Assembly (NCBI GenBank): GCA_964503085.1
Contig: CAZCYQ010000008.1
Coordinates: 24,333 to 88,332, forward strand
DNA length: 64,000 nucleotides
Direction: 5' to 3'
DNA from: Bin80 sp964503085
GTDB taxonomy: Bacteria; Bacteroidota; Rhodothermia; Rhodothermales; Bin80
Of the stretch, positions 46,901 through 55,732 are shown piece by piece. Within the stretch, counting starts at the first letter, position 1; each line of letters starts with the position of its first letter. The notes beneath the pieces were generated by a model. It saw only the letters and a list, made by a program, of their open reading frames with translations. It did no database searches and had not been told where the DNA came from. A program made the translations under genes and the position numbers.

Positions 46901-47320
46901 ATAAGCGGAACGCCGACGGTGGTTACGGCTTCCACCCCGTATATCTACAAGGCAACCGACGCAAACGGATCTGCCGACAGTCTGGAATTCAACATTGAGG
47001 TGTTTTCTCCGACCCATGTGGCGAACGAGTCATTGCCGGAGGATTTTACAATACAGGGCAATTATCCCAATCCATTCCGGGATGCGACACGCCTGGTAAT
47101 GGATCTTCCATGGCCGGCCCGTGTGGCAGTTGAGGTGCTGGACGTGACGGGTCGGCGCGTACTAATGATGCCAGCACTGGAGATGTCTGCTGGCTGGGAG
47201 CGCGGCCTGGAGCTGCGTGGTGTGGCCCTGTCCTCGGGACTGTACCTATACCGCCTGATCGCGACGTCGCCCGAAGGGACAGTCTCGACACATGTGGGGT
47301 GCTTCGTGCAAATCCGATAA
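43919..47320 (+). CDS. Secreted subtilisin-like protease with leucine-rich repeats and T9SS sorting domain
   Basis: An 1133-residue S8 serine protease. Signal peptide (cleavage near VLAQ), a propeptide with VVVQFEPGT, then the catalytic triad Asp190 (VDSGTDWDHED), His250 (HTHGTMVAG) and Ser411 (NGTSFASA). A calcium-binding-like segment DTDGDGRINPGD follows. Residues about 600-900 hold about eleven plant-type leucine-rich repeats of consensus L-x-G-x-IP-x-ELGQ; then a cadherin-like domain (ATGGAPPIVYGL) and the T9SS sorting domain NYPNPFRD. It is a probable surface-attached or secreted protease with a binding module. The early part (38 G/C of 60 in 44461-44520) is GC-richer than neighbours, hinting at transfer. 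Confidence 0.88.
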   Translation: MSTYFSLFDLKADRLHVWRASVLILAGVASVHVVLAQGQQPVFEPRVVVVQFEPGTVIGAGVAKTGLTAFDRTVARYQVEVIERAFPFLDYVKPSPKTAQNLAALRRTYYVRYRTEADPERVARALSAVRGVVYAEPVLINRVFDFASQTDPADSLYGDQTYLRHMRLPEAWDLVKGEDGMPPVVIAIVDSGTDWDHEDLLANVWTNEDEIPGNGIDDDGNGFIDDVHGANFANGDEMDHDPQQQPGHTHGTMVAGAASAVTNNAIGLAGAAWNAKLMHVNAACEATQVICYGYEGILYAAANGADIINASWGGFFGGQELNMEIQVLDLATDMGALVVSAAGNNNANNDVFLRNPAAYHRVLSVGATARDSRRRAWFSQYGKTVNVFAPGTGVITTVPGDEYSFATNGTSFASALVSGVAALIKTRFPEISPDVLREQLRLSSEGIDTENPGYAGLLGSGYVNAEASLQAATDPAVRVKRWSWRDTDGDGRINPGDRVTIDAAVVNYLSAARSLTVELVPAESYPFITLPAAEYQVGVLERGDSSGVEFQFEVSANAPTNVRVTFYVRIRDNAFTDEADAFSFGINRRLDVVHALLSALYVATDGDNWFDNTGWDITMVPTQEELSNWYGVGTHLDGVVVLGLSENNLTGALPAEWGGLSELEALAMSNNSLTGPIPVELGQLQRLRWLELGANSLSGPIPAELGQLSKLQRLWLGINPLTGPIPVELGQLSRLQDLRLFNNSLTGPIPAELGQLSELRGLYLYKNSLTGPIPAELGQLSVLRGLYLYENSLTGPIPAELGQLSQIKWLNLGDNSLTGPIPAELGQLSKLQQLRLNNNSLSGLIPAELGQLSALESLSLSGNFLSGSVPAELGQLSRLRELRLNDNSLTGPLPRNLMHLDSLQYFFFAGQDLCAPSDDEFQAWLLSIPNVSGPPCTVAAPVSFADRIADQSFPRAQTIDPFILPEATGGAPPIVYGLIPTLPAGLTFDAMTRTISGTPTVVTASTPYIYKATDANGSADSLEFNIEVFSPTHVANESLPEDFTIQGNYPNPFRDATRLVMDLPWPARVAVEVLDVTGRRVLMMPALEMSAGWERGLELRGVALSSGLYLYRLIATSPEGTVSTHVGCFVQIR
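45896..46615 (+). repeat. Tandem 72-bp repeats encoding leucine-rich repeats
   Basis: Ten units of 24 codons lie head to tail inside the protease gene. Each reads L-S-x-L-x-x-L-x-L-x-x-N-x-L-(T/S)-G-x-(I/V/L)-P-x-x-L-(G/M), and DNA of the central units is almost identical in the part coding GPIPAELGQ. The variable positions are the solvent-exposed x residues, as in a recognition surface that can change by recombination between units. Confidence 0.9.
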
Positions 47321-47693
47321 CCGACATCTCGGGAGTCAGAGGGCGCTAGCGGAGCCTTGTACCGGTTGGGGGTGGACCAAAGTTCAACTAACTCTACGGA
47401 ACTGCCACGAATGCTTATACTATTGGATTGGAGCAACGAGCGAGTGTTAGGGGTTCCACGGATTCATGTCAAGTTATACAGGGCTCCACAACTTATTTCA
47501 CAGGATGAGCAAGAAACATCCTTCTTCTGGCAGGTATCAAGGCGTGATCGCTATATCTTTCAATAGAACCAACGTTAGGGGTGTTAATGATGTGCATGAC
47601 GGGGCATTATGTTGCATAGCACAGATGTAAGGGACATCTTGCCAAGTAAGTGGTATCATAACAGTTAGGCTAACTTGCTTCAGCTTAAGACTA
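47321..47693. other. Leader region of the ilv-leu operon
   Basis: About 370 bases without a supported gene. A perfect six-base-pair hairpin, AGATGT with ACATCT around a five-base loop, lies at 47623-47639, 55 bases before ilvB. It is a possible leader or regulatory structure; no T-box or leucine-rich leader peptide with a terminator was recognised, so control is unknown. Confidence 0.4.
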
Positions 47694-49493
47694 ATGAAAT
47701 ACGACGTCCACACAAAGGTCCAACCGGTCGTGACTGGTGATGCACTTCCTAAAACTCGACCAGAATTGACGACCAAAGGCCAGCACATGTCTGGCGCCGA
47801 AATTCTGCTCCGGTCTCTTGAGGCCGAAGGGGTAAAGATTATCTTCGGGCATCCCGGGGGGGCTGTTATCCATGTGTATGATGAGATGCACAGGATAAAG
47901 CCCCAGTTTGAGCACATCCTCGTTCGGCATGAACAGGGAGGAACTCATGCGGCAGAAGGTTATGCAAAAGCCACAGGAAAGGTGGGGACCGTACTGGTTA
48001 CCAGTGGGCCTGGTGCTACGAACACCGTTACGGGAATCGCAGACGCTTACATGGACTCGGTGCCGATTGTCGTGTTTACCGGACAAGTTCCCACAGGTCT
48101 CATTGGCAACGATGCTTTCCAGGAATGTGATGCAATTGGCATCAGCCGCTCGATAACGAAGCATAGTTATCTGGTTCGTGATGTGAGCGACTTGGCGCGT
48201 ACGGTCAAGGAAGCCTACCACATAGCCCGGACGGGGCGACCTGGTCCAGTTTTGGTCGATCTGCCAAAGGATGTTTTGCTGGCAAAAGGCCCCTTCCTGT
48301 ATCCGGAAACCGTGAATATGCGGGGATACGCGGTACCCGCAGAGGGGCGAATGGAGAAGTTGCAGCGAGCCGCACAGATGATCGCTGAATCCGAACGGCC
48401 ATTGTTTTATGTCGGAGGTGGGGCCGTTAACAGTGATTCCTCAGAATTGCTAACAGATATTGCAAGGTATACCGGTATTCCGGTAACGACTACGCTGCAT
48501 GGGCTAGGAGCCTTCCCTGAAGACGACCCTCTGGCATTACGCATGCTAGGCATGCATGGGACTTGGTGGGCGAACCAGGCGATTCAGCATTGTGACTTGA
48601 TTATTGCTGTGGGAGCGCGCTTCGACGATCGTGTAACCGGGAAGTTGGACTCGTGGGCGCCTCATGCAAAAGTTATTCACATCGAGATTGATCAGTCGTG
48701 TATTTCCAAGAATGTTTTTGCAGATTGCGCTATCCTGGGCAATGTGCGAAATGTACTTGAACAGCTACGACCGATGGTCAAGCCGAAGGATACCACTGAA
48801 TGGCTGAAACAGATTGAAGACTGGCGCCAAGAATGTCCTCTGAAGTACGAACATGATGGGAAGTTGCGCGCACAGGGTATAATTGAAAAACTGCGTGACA
48901 AAACCAAAGGCGATGCCGTGGTCATCACGGATGTTGGTCAGCATCAAATGTGGACGGCGCAGTACTTCCGATTCCTGCACTCACGAACACATATTACTAG
49001 TGGCGGTCTGGGTACAATGGGATTTGGTATGCCGGCAGCTATGGGAGCTGCCTTTGGTATGCGCGAAATTGGTTCGTCCAGACCGGTGGTCTGCATAAGT
49101 GGTGATGGTGGGTTCGTAATGAATGCCCAGGAAATGAGTGTGGCGGCAGCTCATAAGTTGCCACTGAAGCTGGCAGTCATAAATAACCGATTTCTTGGTA
49201 TGGTAAGACAATGGCAGGAGCTCTTTCATAAGGAACGGTACAGTCATACTGATCTATCAGATACGAACCCTGATTTCGTGAAACTGGCGGAGGCCAATCA
49301 CTGCGTCGGCCTCTGTGCAAAGACACCAGAAGAGGCGCAGGAGATTATTGACGAGGCATGGAAGGTGACCGATCGACCTGCACTTATGGAATTTCAGGTG
49401 GCCAAAGAAGAAATGGTCTTTCCGATGGTGCCTGCAGGTGCGGCCACAGGGGAAATGATCACTGACAGGATGACCCCGAATTCCTTCGTGTAA
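47694..49493 (+). CDS. ilvB: Acetolactate synthase large subunit
   Basis: First common enzyme of valine, leucine and isoleucine synthesis, using thiamine diphosphate. The 599-residue protein has the core YDEMHRIKP region, GHPGGAVIHVYD, the catalytic Glu in RHEQGGTHAAEGYAKATG, PGATNTVTG and the ThDP motif GDGGFVMNAQEM ending in INNRFLGMVRQWQ. A start at 47787 (MSGAEILL) would drop 31 residues; the upstream ATG is kept because no site is visible for the other. First gene of the branched-chain operon; ilvN follows after 26 bases. Confidence 0.96.
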   Translation: MKYDVHTKVQPVVTGDALPKTRPELTTKGQHMSGAEILLRSLEAEGVKIIFGHPGGAVIHVYDEMHRIKPQFEHILVRHEQGGTHAAEGYAKATGKVGTVLVTSGPGATNTVTGIADAYMDSVPIVVFTGQVPTGLIGNDAFQECDAIGISRSITKHSYLVRDVSDLARTVKEAYHIARTGRPGPVLVDLPKDVLLAKGPFLYPETVNMRGYAVPAEGRMEKLQRAAQMIAESERPLFYVGGGAVNSDSSELLTDIARYTGIPVTTTLHGLGAFPEDDPLALRMLGMHGTWWANQAIQHCDLIIAVGARFDDRVTGKLDSWAPHAKVIHIEIDQSCISKNVFADCAILGNVRNVLEQLRPMVKPKDTTEWLKQIEDWRQECPLKYEHDGKLRAQGIIEKLRDKTKGDAVVITDVGQHQMWTAQYFRFLHSRTHITSGGLGTMGFGMPAAMGAAFGMREIGSSRPVVCISGDGGFVMNAQEMSVAAAHKLPLKLAVINNRFLGMVRQWQELFHKERYSHTDLSDTNPDFVKLAEANHCVGLCAKTPEEAQEIIDEAWKVTDRPALMEFQVAKEEMVFPMVPAGAATGEMITDRMTPNSFV

Positions 49494-49519
49494 TCAAGGC
49501 ATTGAGAATTTAATAAACA

Positions 49520-50086
49520 ATGGCAGATACACTTATACTGACACCGCAGCAGATTATCCGCAAGAAAGCGGCGGGTGAGCCCATTCAGCCGGATGATAAT
49601 GCAATGACACGGAGGCACACGATCGTGGTTCTTGTGGAGAACTCAATCGGTGCATTCATACGTGTCATCAATATGTTTTCAGCCCGGGGATTCAATATTG
49701 ACAGTGTTACAGTCGGTCCTACAGAGGATCCGAGTGTAAGCCGGATGAACATCGCAACAGAGGGAAACAGCCGTATTATTGCTCAGGTTCTGAGGCAGTT
49801 AAGCCGTCTAGTGGACACGATTGAAGTCATTGATCTCACGACCACTGATTTTGTAGAGCGGGAGTTGTGCCTGCTTAAGGTTTGCTATACAAAGGATTCC
49901 CGCTCAGAAATTCTGGATGTGAGCAATATTTTTCGGGGCAAGGTGGTCGACATCACTAAAAAAACAATGACCTTTGAGCTGCGTGGTCCTTCTCAGAAAA
50001 TTGATGCGTTTATCGACATGATGCTACCACATAATATTGTCGAAGTCGCTCGAAGCGGTCGTGTTGCTATGCGGCGCGACATATAA
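49520..50086 (+). CDS. ilvN: Acetolactate synthase small subunit
   Basis: Regulatory subunit of acetolactate synthase, 188 residues. The ACT domain (about 35-105) begins HTIVVLVENSIGAFIRVINMFSARGFNIDSV with the valine-binding Gly/Asn region. The second domain carries LLKVCYTKDSRSEI. It mediates valine feedback in other bacteria. An unusual 30-residue N-terminal tail (LTPQQIIRKKAAGEP) precedes the ACT domain. It sits 32 bases before ilvC. Confidence 0.95.
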   Translation: MADTLILTPQQIIRKKAAGEPIQPDDNAMTRRHTIVVLVENSIGAFIRVINMFSARGFNIDSVTVGPTEDPSVSRMNIATEGNSRIIAQVLRQLSRLVDTIEVIDLTTTDFVERELCLLKVCYTKDSRSEILDVSNIFRGKVVDITKKTMTFELRGPSQKIDAFIDMMLPHNIVEVARSGRVAMRRDI

Positions 50087-50117
50087 TCTGTAATCAAACA
50101 CATTTACTCGGTAATAC

Positions 50118-51134
50118 ATGAAAATGCATTATAACGCCGATCCCAGCATTATCCTTGAGAGAAAGGTAGCGGTGATCGGATATGGAAGCCAGGGACACGC
50201 CCATGCCCTGAACTTACAGGACAGTGGTGCTACTGTTGTAGTTGGTCTGCGGGACGGGTCCAGATCTGCCAGTAAAGCCCGTGCTAAGGGACTTAGAGTT
50301 GCTAGTATCGCTGATGCTGCTGCCTGGGGAGATGTAGTCATGATCCTGATTCCAGACCAGGACCAAAAGCGGGTTTACGAAGCAGATATCGCCGAGTACA
50401 TAGTACCAGGCAAAGCTTTGGGGTTCGGCCATGGATTTAATGTACATTACGACCAGATCAAAGCACCGGAAGGCGTGGATGTCTTTATGGTAGCTCCCAA
50501 AGGACCTGGACATCTCGTTCGTCGTACTTTCGAAGAAGGCAAGGGCACCCCTTGCCTTGTTGCGGTAGCGCAGGATTCTACCGGTACGGCTCTTGATCTC
50601 GCGATCAGCTACGCTCATGCAATCGGAGGTACACGTGCAGGCGTGATCGAAACCAACTTCAAGGACGAAACAGAAACCGATCTCTTTGGAGAACAGGCCG
50701 TCCTGTGTGGAGGATCACAGGCGTTAATTCAAGCGGGATTTGAAACGCTCGTTGAAGCAGGATATCCTGAGGAACTAGCTTACTTTGAGGTACTCCATGA
50801 GCTGAAACTCATTGTAGACCTCTACTACGAGGGCGGGCTATCTTATATGAACTACTCCATCAGTGACACGGCGGAGTATGGTAACTATTCTCGCGGACAA
50901 CGTGTTATTGGTCCTCAGGTAAAGGAGGAGATGAGACGTATCCTCGACGAGATTCAATCTGGTGACTTTGCACGTGAATGGATTGCCGAATGCGAAGGAG
51001 GACAACCAGCGTTTCAGGCTTATAGAGATAAAACCGCGGCCCACCCGGTAGAGAAAGTAGGCAAGCGATTGCGTAAGATGATGGCTTGGCTCAGAAAGAG
51101 TACCGATACAGTGGAAACCGCCAAGGCAGCTTAA
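50118..51134 (+). CDS. ilvC: Ketol-acid reductoisomerase, class I
   Basis: Isomerises and reduces acetolactate or acetohydroxybutyrate with NADPH and magnesium. At 338 residues it is the short class I form. The Rossmann motif is GYGSQGHAHALNL, followed by the GLRDGSRSASKA loop, whose Arg and Ser residues favour NADPH. The metal and substrate region is DETETDLFGEQAVLCGG and the C-terminal part has EVLHELKLIVDLYYEGG. Its TAA overlaps the leuB ATG (TAATG). Confidence 0.97.
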   Translation: MKMHYNADPSIILERKVAVIGYGSQGHAHALNLQDSGATVVVGLRDGSRSASKARAKGLRVASIADAAAWGDVVMILIPDQDQKRVYEADIAEYIVPGKALGFGHGFNVHYDQIKAPEGVDVFMVAPKGPGHLVRRTFEEGKGTPCLVAVAQDSTGTALDLAISYAHAIGGTRAGVIETNFKDETETDLFGEQAVLCGGSQALIQAGFETLVEAGYPEELAYFEVLHELKLIVDLYYEGGLSYMNYSISDTAEYGNYSRGQRVIGPQVKEEMRRILDEIQSGDFAREWIAECEGGQPAFQAYRDKTAAHPVEKVGKRLRKMMAWLRKSTDTVETAKAA

Positions 51135-52210
51135 TGCCCGGATATAAGATCGCAGTGCTCCCGGGTGACGGCATAGGACCAGAGGTCACTCGGGAAGCCG
51201 AACGGGCTATGGTTGCTGCTGCCCAGGCCTTTGATTTTGAGATTGAACTGGAACACTGGCCAATAGGTGGCACAGCGCTCGAGAAGTTCGACATGCCTTT
51301 CCCCGATGCAACTCGAGAGGCCTGTCTAGCCGCTGACGCTATATTTCTGGGTGCGATCGGTGATCCCAAATGGGATCACGAAACAGGAAATCGAAGATGT
51401 GAAGCAGCGTTGCTTGCCTTACGTAAGGCCTTGGGGGGGTATGCTAACCTGCGCCCCGTCATCGTACCTGAGAGTCTTGTGGGGGCTTCGCCCTTGCGGC
51501 CTGATCGTGTAAGCGGTACGGACCTGCTTATCGTACGTGAGCTAACTAGTGGTATCTACTTCGGGGAACCTCGAAGCAGTACAGAGGATGCTGCGGCAAA
51601 TAGCATGGTCTATACCCGGGGTGAGATTGAGCGCATTGCGAGAATGGCCTTCAGTATCGCGGAAAAACGTCGAGGGCATCTCACCTCCGTGGACAAGGCT
51701 AACGTTCTTGAGGTTTCGCAACTTTGGCGTAGCGTTGTAACCGAGATTCATGAATCGGAATTCTCAAATGTAAAACTGGAACATCTGTATATAGACAATG
51801 CAGCAATTCAGTTGATTCTTAAACCGTCTCAGTTTGACGTAATTTTGACCGGTAACCTGTTTGGAGATATTCTCAGCGACCTGGCAGGTACGCTCCCTGG
51901 CTCGCTCGGCATTTTGCCCTCGGCGAGCATCGGTGGACTGGTCAACTTGTACGAACCCGTTCATGGCAGTGCTCCTGATATAGCAGGCAAGGGATGGGCC
52001 AACCCTGGTGGTGCACTGCTAAGCGCGGTGATGCTACTCCAGGGACTGGGGGAGATGGAAGCTGGAATCCGTCTTCAGGACGGCATCGTAAATACACTTA
52101 ACGAGGCGGTGCTTACCAGAGACCTAGGCGGAACAGTCTCCACAACAGAATTTGCTGATTCGGTGCTTTCGCATGCATTCGATTATGCTCCGACTGTGCC
52201 TATACAGTAG
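51134..52210 (+). CDS. leuB: 3-isopropylmalate dehydrogenase
   Basis: Oxidises and decarboxylates 3-isopropylmalate with NAD; in the citramalate route the same enzyme can act on beta-methylmalate. 358 residues from the ATG that overlaps the ilvC stop; a longer frame from 51086 lies within ilvC. Motifs are LPGDGIGPEV, the substrate region LLALRKALGGYANLRPV and RELTSGIYFGEPR, the metal site with Asp residues in NLFGDILSDLAG, and PVHGSAPDIAGKG for NAD. leuA starts 18 bases later. Confidence 0.96.
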   Translation: MPGYKIAVLPGDGIGPEVTREAERAMVAAAQAFDFEIELEHWPIGGTALEKFDMPFPDATREACLAADAIFLGAIGDPKWDHETGNRRCEAALLALRKALGGYANLRPVIVPESLVGASPLRPDRVSGTDLLIVRELTSGIYFGEPRSSTEDAAANSMVYTRGEIERIARMAFSIAEKRRGHLTSVDKANVLEVSQLWRSVVTEIHESEFSNVKLEHLYIDNAAIQLILKPSQFDVILTGNLFGDILSDLAGTLPGSLGILPSASIGGLVNLYEPVHGSAPDIAGKGWANPGGALLSAVMLLQGLGEMEAGIRLQDGIVNTLNEAVLTRDLGGTVSTTEFADSVLSHAFDYAPTVPIQ

Positions 52211-52227
52211 ACCAACAGATTGGCTAC

Positions 52228-53844
52228 ATGGCTGAAGATAAAGTACTGATATTCGAAACTACACTACGCGACGGCGAACAAGCCCCCGGCGCTTCGATGA
52301 ATGTCGGAGAAAAGATTCGGATCGCGCAGCAGCTTGCCAGGTTGAAGGTTGACATTATTGAGGCTGGGTTTCCCATTTCTTCGCCTGCGCAGTTTGAAGC
52401 GGTGCACCGCATCGGGCAGGAAATAGAAGGCCCAGTAATAGCTGCCCTTGCACGTTCGATTGAAGCAGACATTGACGCCGCCGGGGAAGCGTTGCAAACG
52501 AGTACCAACGGGAGAATTCATACGTTCATCGGCACAAGCGATATTCACTTGGCCGCAAAGTTTGGAGCTGATAAATATGGACGTACGATTGAAGCAAAGC
52601 GAGAATTCGTTCTTGAAATGGTTGACCGCGCGGTGCGGCAAGCATGCTCAATTACGAGTGATGTTGAGTTCAGTGCAGAAGATGCAGGACGTACAGATAT
52701 AGACTATTTGGTGAACGTCATTGAAGTAGCCGTTGCGGCAGGAGCCACAACAATCAACATTCCAGATACCACGGGTTACTGCGTGCCCAAAGAATACGCG
52801 GCCCTGTTTGATACCGTACGGCAACGATGTACGAACATAGACAGCGTCGTCCTGTCAGTACATTGTCATGATGATCTGGGGCTAGCGGTCGCAAATTCCT
52901 TGGCGGGAGTATTAGCAGGTGCTCGTCAGGTTGAGTGTACAATTAACGGGATCGGTGAACGGGCAGGAAACGCCTCGCTCGAGGAAGTGGTAATGGCACT
53001 CAATGTACGGAGACAACTCTTCGGGGCCCATACAGGCGTCGAAACTACATTGCTCTCTGAAACCAGCAAAATGGTTTCGAGCGCTACCGGATTTCCTGTC
53101 CCTCCAAACAAGGCCGTAGTAGGGTCAAATGCTTTCAGTCATGAGGCCGGTATCCACCAACATGGAATACTCAAGAGTCGCGAGACCTATGAAATCATGC
53201 GGGCGGAGGATGTGGGACAAAGTCCTGAGGCAATACGTCTTGGCCGACATTCAGGCAGGCATGGGCTCTTCAGCCGCCTGGAAAAACTGGGATTTTTTGT
53301 GGGGGAGGAGCGCAGAGACAGGCTCTATAAGAAATTTGTAGAACTTGCTGACGAGAAGAAGGAAATCTTTGATGAGGACCTTGTAGCGCTGGTGCAGGAA
53401 GCGAAGGGAGGGGGAGCCTCGGCGCATTATCGCTTGGAACATTTGTCGATTATTTCCGGCACGGGGCGAACATCAAGAGCAGAAGTTTTGCTGTATCACA
53501 GTTCTTCGGATACATCCTGCCGCAAAATTGCAGAGGGAGATGGGCCTGTATCCGCCATTTATAACGCCATTGATATGGCAGCTGGCAGTCATCATGGATT
53601 GATTTCCTATGGTATTCGGTCCGTAGGTGAGGGAAAAGATGCAATGGGAGAGGTAAGCGTCCTAATCAGTGAGAATGGGGCACTATTCCGAGGCGTAGCA
53701 CGCCACACTGATGTACTCCAGGCCTCTGCTAACGCATACATACAAGCACTTAATCAGCTGGAGAACTTCAGAGCAAATAGCGAGGAAGAATTCGTATCTG
53801 ATGGAATTATGCAGTCGTTTGATAGCGACGGAGGGCAAATATGA
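52228..53844 (+). CDS. leuA: 2-isopropylmalate synthase
   Basis: Condenses acetyl-CoA with 2-ketoisovalerate, the first committed leucine step. The 538-residue protein has the HMGL-like barrel with ETTLRDGEQAPGASM, VDIIEAGFPISSPAQFEAV, the metal motif CHDDLGLAVANSLAG and TINGIGERAGNASLEEVVMAL, and the C-terminal LeuA dimer (allosteric) domain with SAIYNAIDMA. It overlaps leuC by four bases (ATGA). It is clearly different from the citramalate synthase at the end of the operon, which has the DGTQGEHV pattern. Confidence 0.95.
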   Translation: MAEDKVLIFETTLRDGEQAPGASMNVGEKIRIAQQLARLKVDIIEAGFPISSPAQFEAVHRIGQEIEGPVIAALARSIEADIDAAGEALQTSTNGRIHTFIGTSDIHLAAKFGADKYGRTIEAKREFVLEMVDRAVRQACSITSDVEFSAEDAGRTDIDYLVNVIEVAVAAGATTINIPDTTGYCVPKEYAALFDTVRQRCTNIDSVVLSVHCHDDLGLAVANSLAGVLAGARQVECTINGIGERAGNASLEEVVMALNVRRQLFGAHTGVETTLLSETSKMVSSATGFPVPPNKAVVGSNAFSHEAGIHQHGILKSRETYEIMRAEDVGQSPEAIRLGRHSGRHGLFSRLEKLGFFVGEERRDRLYKKFVELADEKKEIFDEDLVALVQEAKGGGASAHYRLEHLSIISGTGRTSRAEVLLYHSSSDTSCRKIAEGDGPVSAIYNAIDMAAGSHHGLISYGIRSVGEGKDAMGEVSVLISENGALFRGVARHTDVLQASANAYIQALNQLENFRANSEEEFVSDGIMQSFDSDGGQI

Positions 53845-55136
53845 TGACAATCACAGAAAAGGTAATTGCACGACATTGTGGCCGAAGCAGGGTCGTCCCG
53901 GGTGAGAGCGTCTGGGTAGATGTGGATATCCTGATGACGCATGATGTGTGTGGTCCGCCAACCATCGATATTTTCAAACGCGAGTTTGGAGAGGACGCGA
54001 AAGTCTGGGATCCAGAAAAGCTGGTAATTCTACCTGATCACTACATTTTCACACAGAATCATCATGCAAATCGCAATGTTCGATTGCTGAGGGCTTTTGC
54101 GGAAGAACATAACCTGCCACATTATTATGATGTAGGGACGCCACGCTACAAAGGCGTCTGCCACATGGCGCTTGCCGAAGAGGGCTTCAATCGCCCGGGA
54201 TCATTGCTAATTGGCACCGACAGCCATACTTGCACCTCCGGGGCTTTTGGTATGTTTTCGACAGGAGTGGGGAATACAGATGCGGCGCTGATTATGGGAA
54301 CAGGTAAGATCTGGTTACGCGTGCCAGAAACTATGCGTTTCATTTTCGAGGGTGTATTGCCCCCGTACTTGATGGCGAAGGATCTGATTCTCGCCGTCAT
54401 CGGGGACATCGGTTGTGATGGTGCCACATACCGAGCCATGGAATTTGATGGAGAATCGGTGTACTCTCTATCCATGCAGGAACGAATGACCTTGACGAAT
54501 ATGGCAATTGAGGCTGGGGGAAAGAACGGAATTATCGGGCCCGACGAGACAACGATTGAGTACGTACGCGCTCGTACGGATGCCCCCTTTGAATGTGTCT
54601 ACAGTGACGAAGATGCACGATTTCAGTCTGAATACAGGTACGATGTCTCCACCCTGGAGCCGGTTGTGGCTAAACCCCATCGGCCAGACAACCGTGCAAG
54701 TGTTGTAGAAGTTGCTGGTACACGTCTGGATCGTGCCTATGTTGGTAGCTGTACTGGGGGGAAACTGGAGGATTTCCAAGCAGCAGCTCAGGTCATCAAG
54801 GGACAGGAAGTGGTTATTGATACTTATATCGTACCAGCGACAACTGAAATCAGTAACGCTCTTCGCACAACTACACTTGATGGTACTACCTTGTGGGATG
54901 TTTTTGTAGAGGCCGGATGCAAGATGGGGCAGGCAAGCTGTGCGGCATGCTTAGGTGGACCACCAGACACATTTGGACGCATGCAGGGCAGCGAGGTGGT
55001 TATTTCTACGACAAACCGGAATTTCCCTGGACGTATGGGATCCAAACAGGCCTCAGTTTATCTCGCATCACCGCTGACGGTGGCAGCAAGTGCACTTAAC
55101 GGCGTGATTACCGATCCACGTGAGGTCTTTGTATAG
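53841..55136 (+). CDS. leuC: 3-isopropylmalate dehydratase large subunit (HACN-type)
   Basis: Isomerises 2-isopropylmalate through a [4Fe-4S] aconitase-type site; it can also dehydrate citramalate. 431 residues, shorter than the enterobacterial form, and its opening EKVIARHCGRSRVVPGESV is the archaeal/HACN-type. Cluster ligands are in VGSCTGGK and CAACLGG; the substrate segment LIGTDSHTCTSGAFGMF is present. Together with LeuD it forms the heterodimer. It starts in ATGA overlap with leuA (alternative ATG three bases later) and is 17 bases before leuD. Confidence 0.94.
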   Translation: MMTITEKVIARHCGRSRVVPGESVWVDVDILMTHDVCGPPTIDIFKREFGEDAKVWDPEKLVILPDHYIFTQNHHANRNVRLLRAFAEEHNLPHYYDVGTPRYKGVCHMALAEEGFNRPGSLLIGTDSHTCTSGAFGMFSTGVGNTDAALIMGTGKIWLRVPETMRFIFEGVLPPYLMAKDLILAVIGDIGCDGATYRAMEFDGESVYSLSMQERMTLTNMAIEAGGKNGIIGPDETTIEYVRARTDAPFECVYSDEDARFQSEYRYDVSTLEPVVAKPHRPDNRASVVEVAGTRLDRAYVGSCTGGKLEDFQAAAQVIKGQEVVIDTYIVPATTEISNALRTTTLDGTTLWDVFVEAGCKMGQASCAACLGGPPDTFGRMQGSEVVISTTNRNFPGRMGSKQASVYLASPLTVAASALNGVITDPREVFV

Positions 55137-55153
55137 CCGTAAAATCAAAAGTT

Positions 55154-55732
55154 ATGGAATCCAATATTCGTGGCTTAGCTTATGTAGTGGGCGACGCGAT
55201 TGATACCGATCAAATCATTCCCGCAGAACATCTTGTCTACAGTCTAAAGAAGCCCGAGGAACGACGCATGTATGGCCGATTCGCTATGAGCGGTATACCG
55301 GTGCAGGTTCAGGGACTCCCCGAAGGCCACATACCATTTACTGAACCGGATAAGTACGAAAGCAAGTTCACTTTCGTCATAGGCGGGACAAACTTTGGAT
55401 GTGGTTCTTCCCGTGAGCATGCACCATTTGCATTGACCGAAGCGGGGGCAAAAGTTGTTGTAGCCGAGAGTTACGCACGCATTTTTTACCGAAATACGAT
55501 TGACGGCGGCTTTGTTGTTCCTTTTGAAGCTCTTGGAAAGATTAATGATCAAATATGTACGGGGGATGATCTTGAATTGGATACCCGGATAGGGCAGCTA
55601 ACCAATCATACCACCGGCAAAGAGTATTTGCTAAAACCACTTGGAGATGTAGCAGAAATTCTCAGCGCAGGCAACGTATTTGAATATGCAAGAAGAAACG
55701 GCCTGATCGCCCCATCCGATGAAAGAAATTGA
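55154..55732 (+). CDS. leuD: 3-isopropylmalate dehydratase small subunit
   Basis: The small, swivelling subunit of isopropylmalate isomerase, 192 residues. It shows VVGDAIDTDQIIPAEHL at the N terminus and the substrate loop GTNFGCGSSREHAPFAL, then ESYARIFYRNTIDGGF. This fits the short LeuD that pairs with the HACN-type LeuC. Its end overlaps the citramalate synthase start by 14 bases. Confidence 0.95.
   Translation: MESNIRGLAYVVGDAIDTDQIIPAEHLVYSLKKPEERRMYGRFAMSGIPVQVQGLPEGHIPFTEPDKYESKFTFVIGGTNFGCGSSREHAPFALTEAGAKVVVAESYARIFYRNTIDGGFVVPFEALGKINDQICTGDDLELDTRIGQLTNHTTGKEYLLKPLGDVAEILSAGNVFEYARRNGLIAPSDERN

Noticed and set aside
47410..47566. Possible leader peptide before ilvB, with Leu/Ile-rich start
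   Set aside because: It is long, has only the first few codons rich in Leu/Ile, and is not followed by a terminator.
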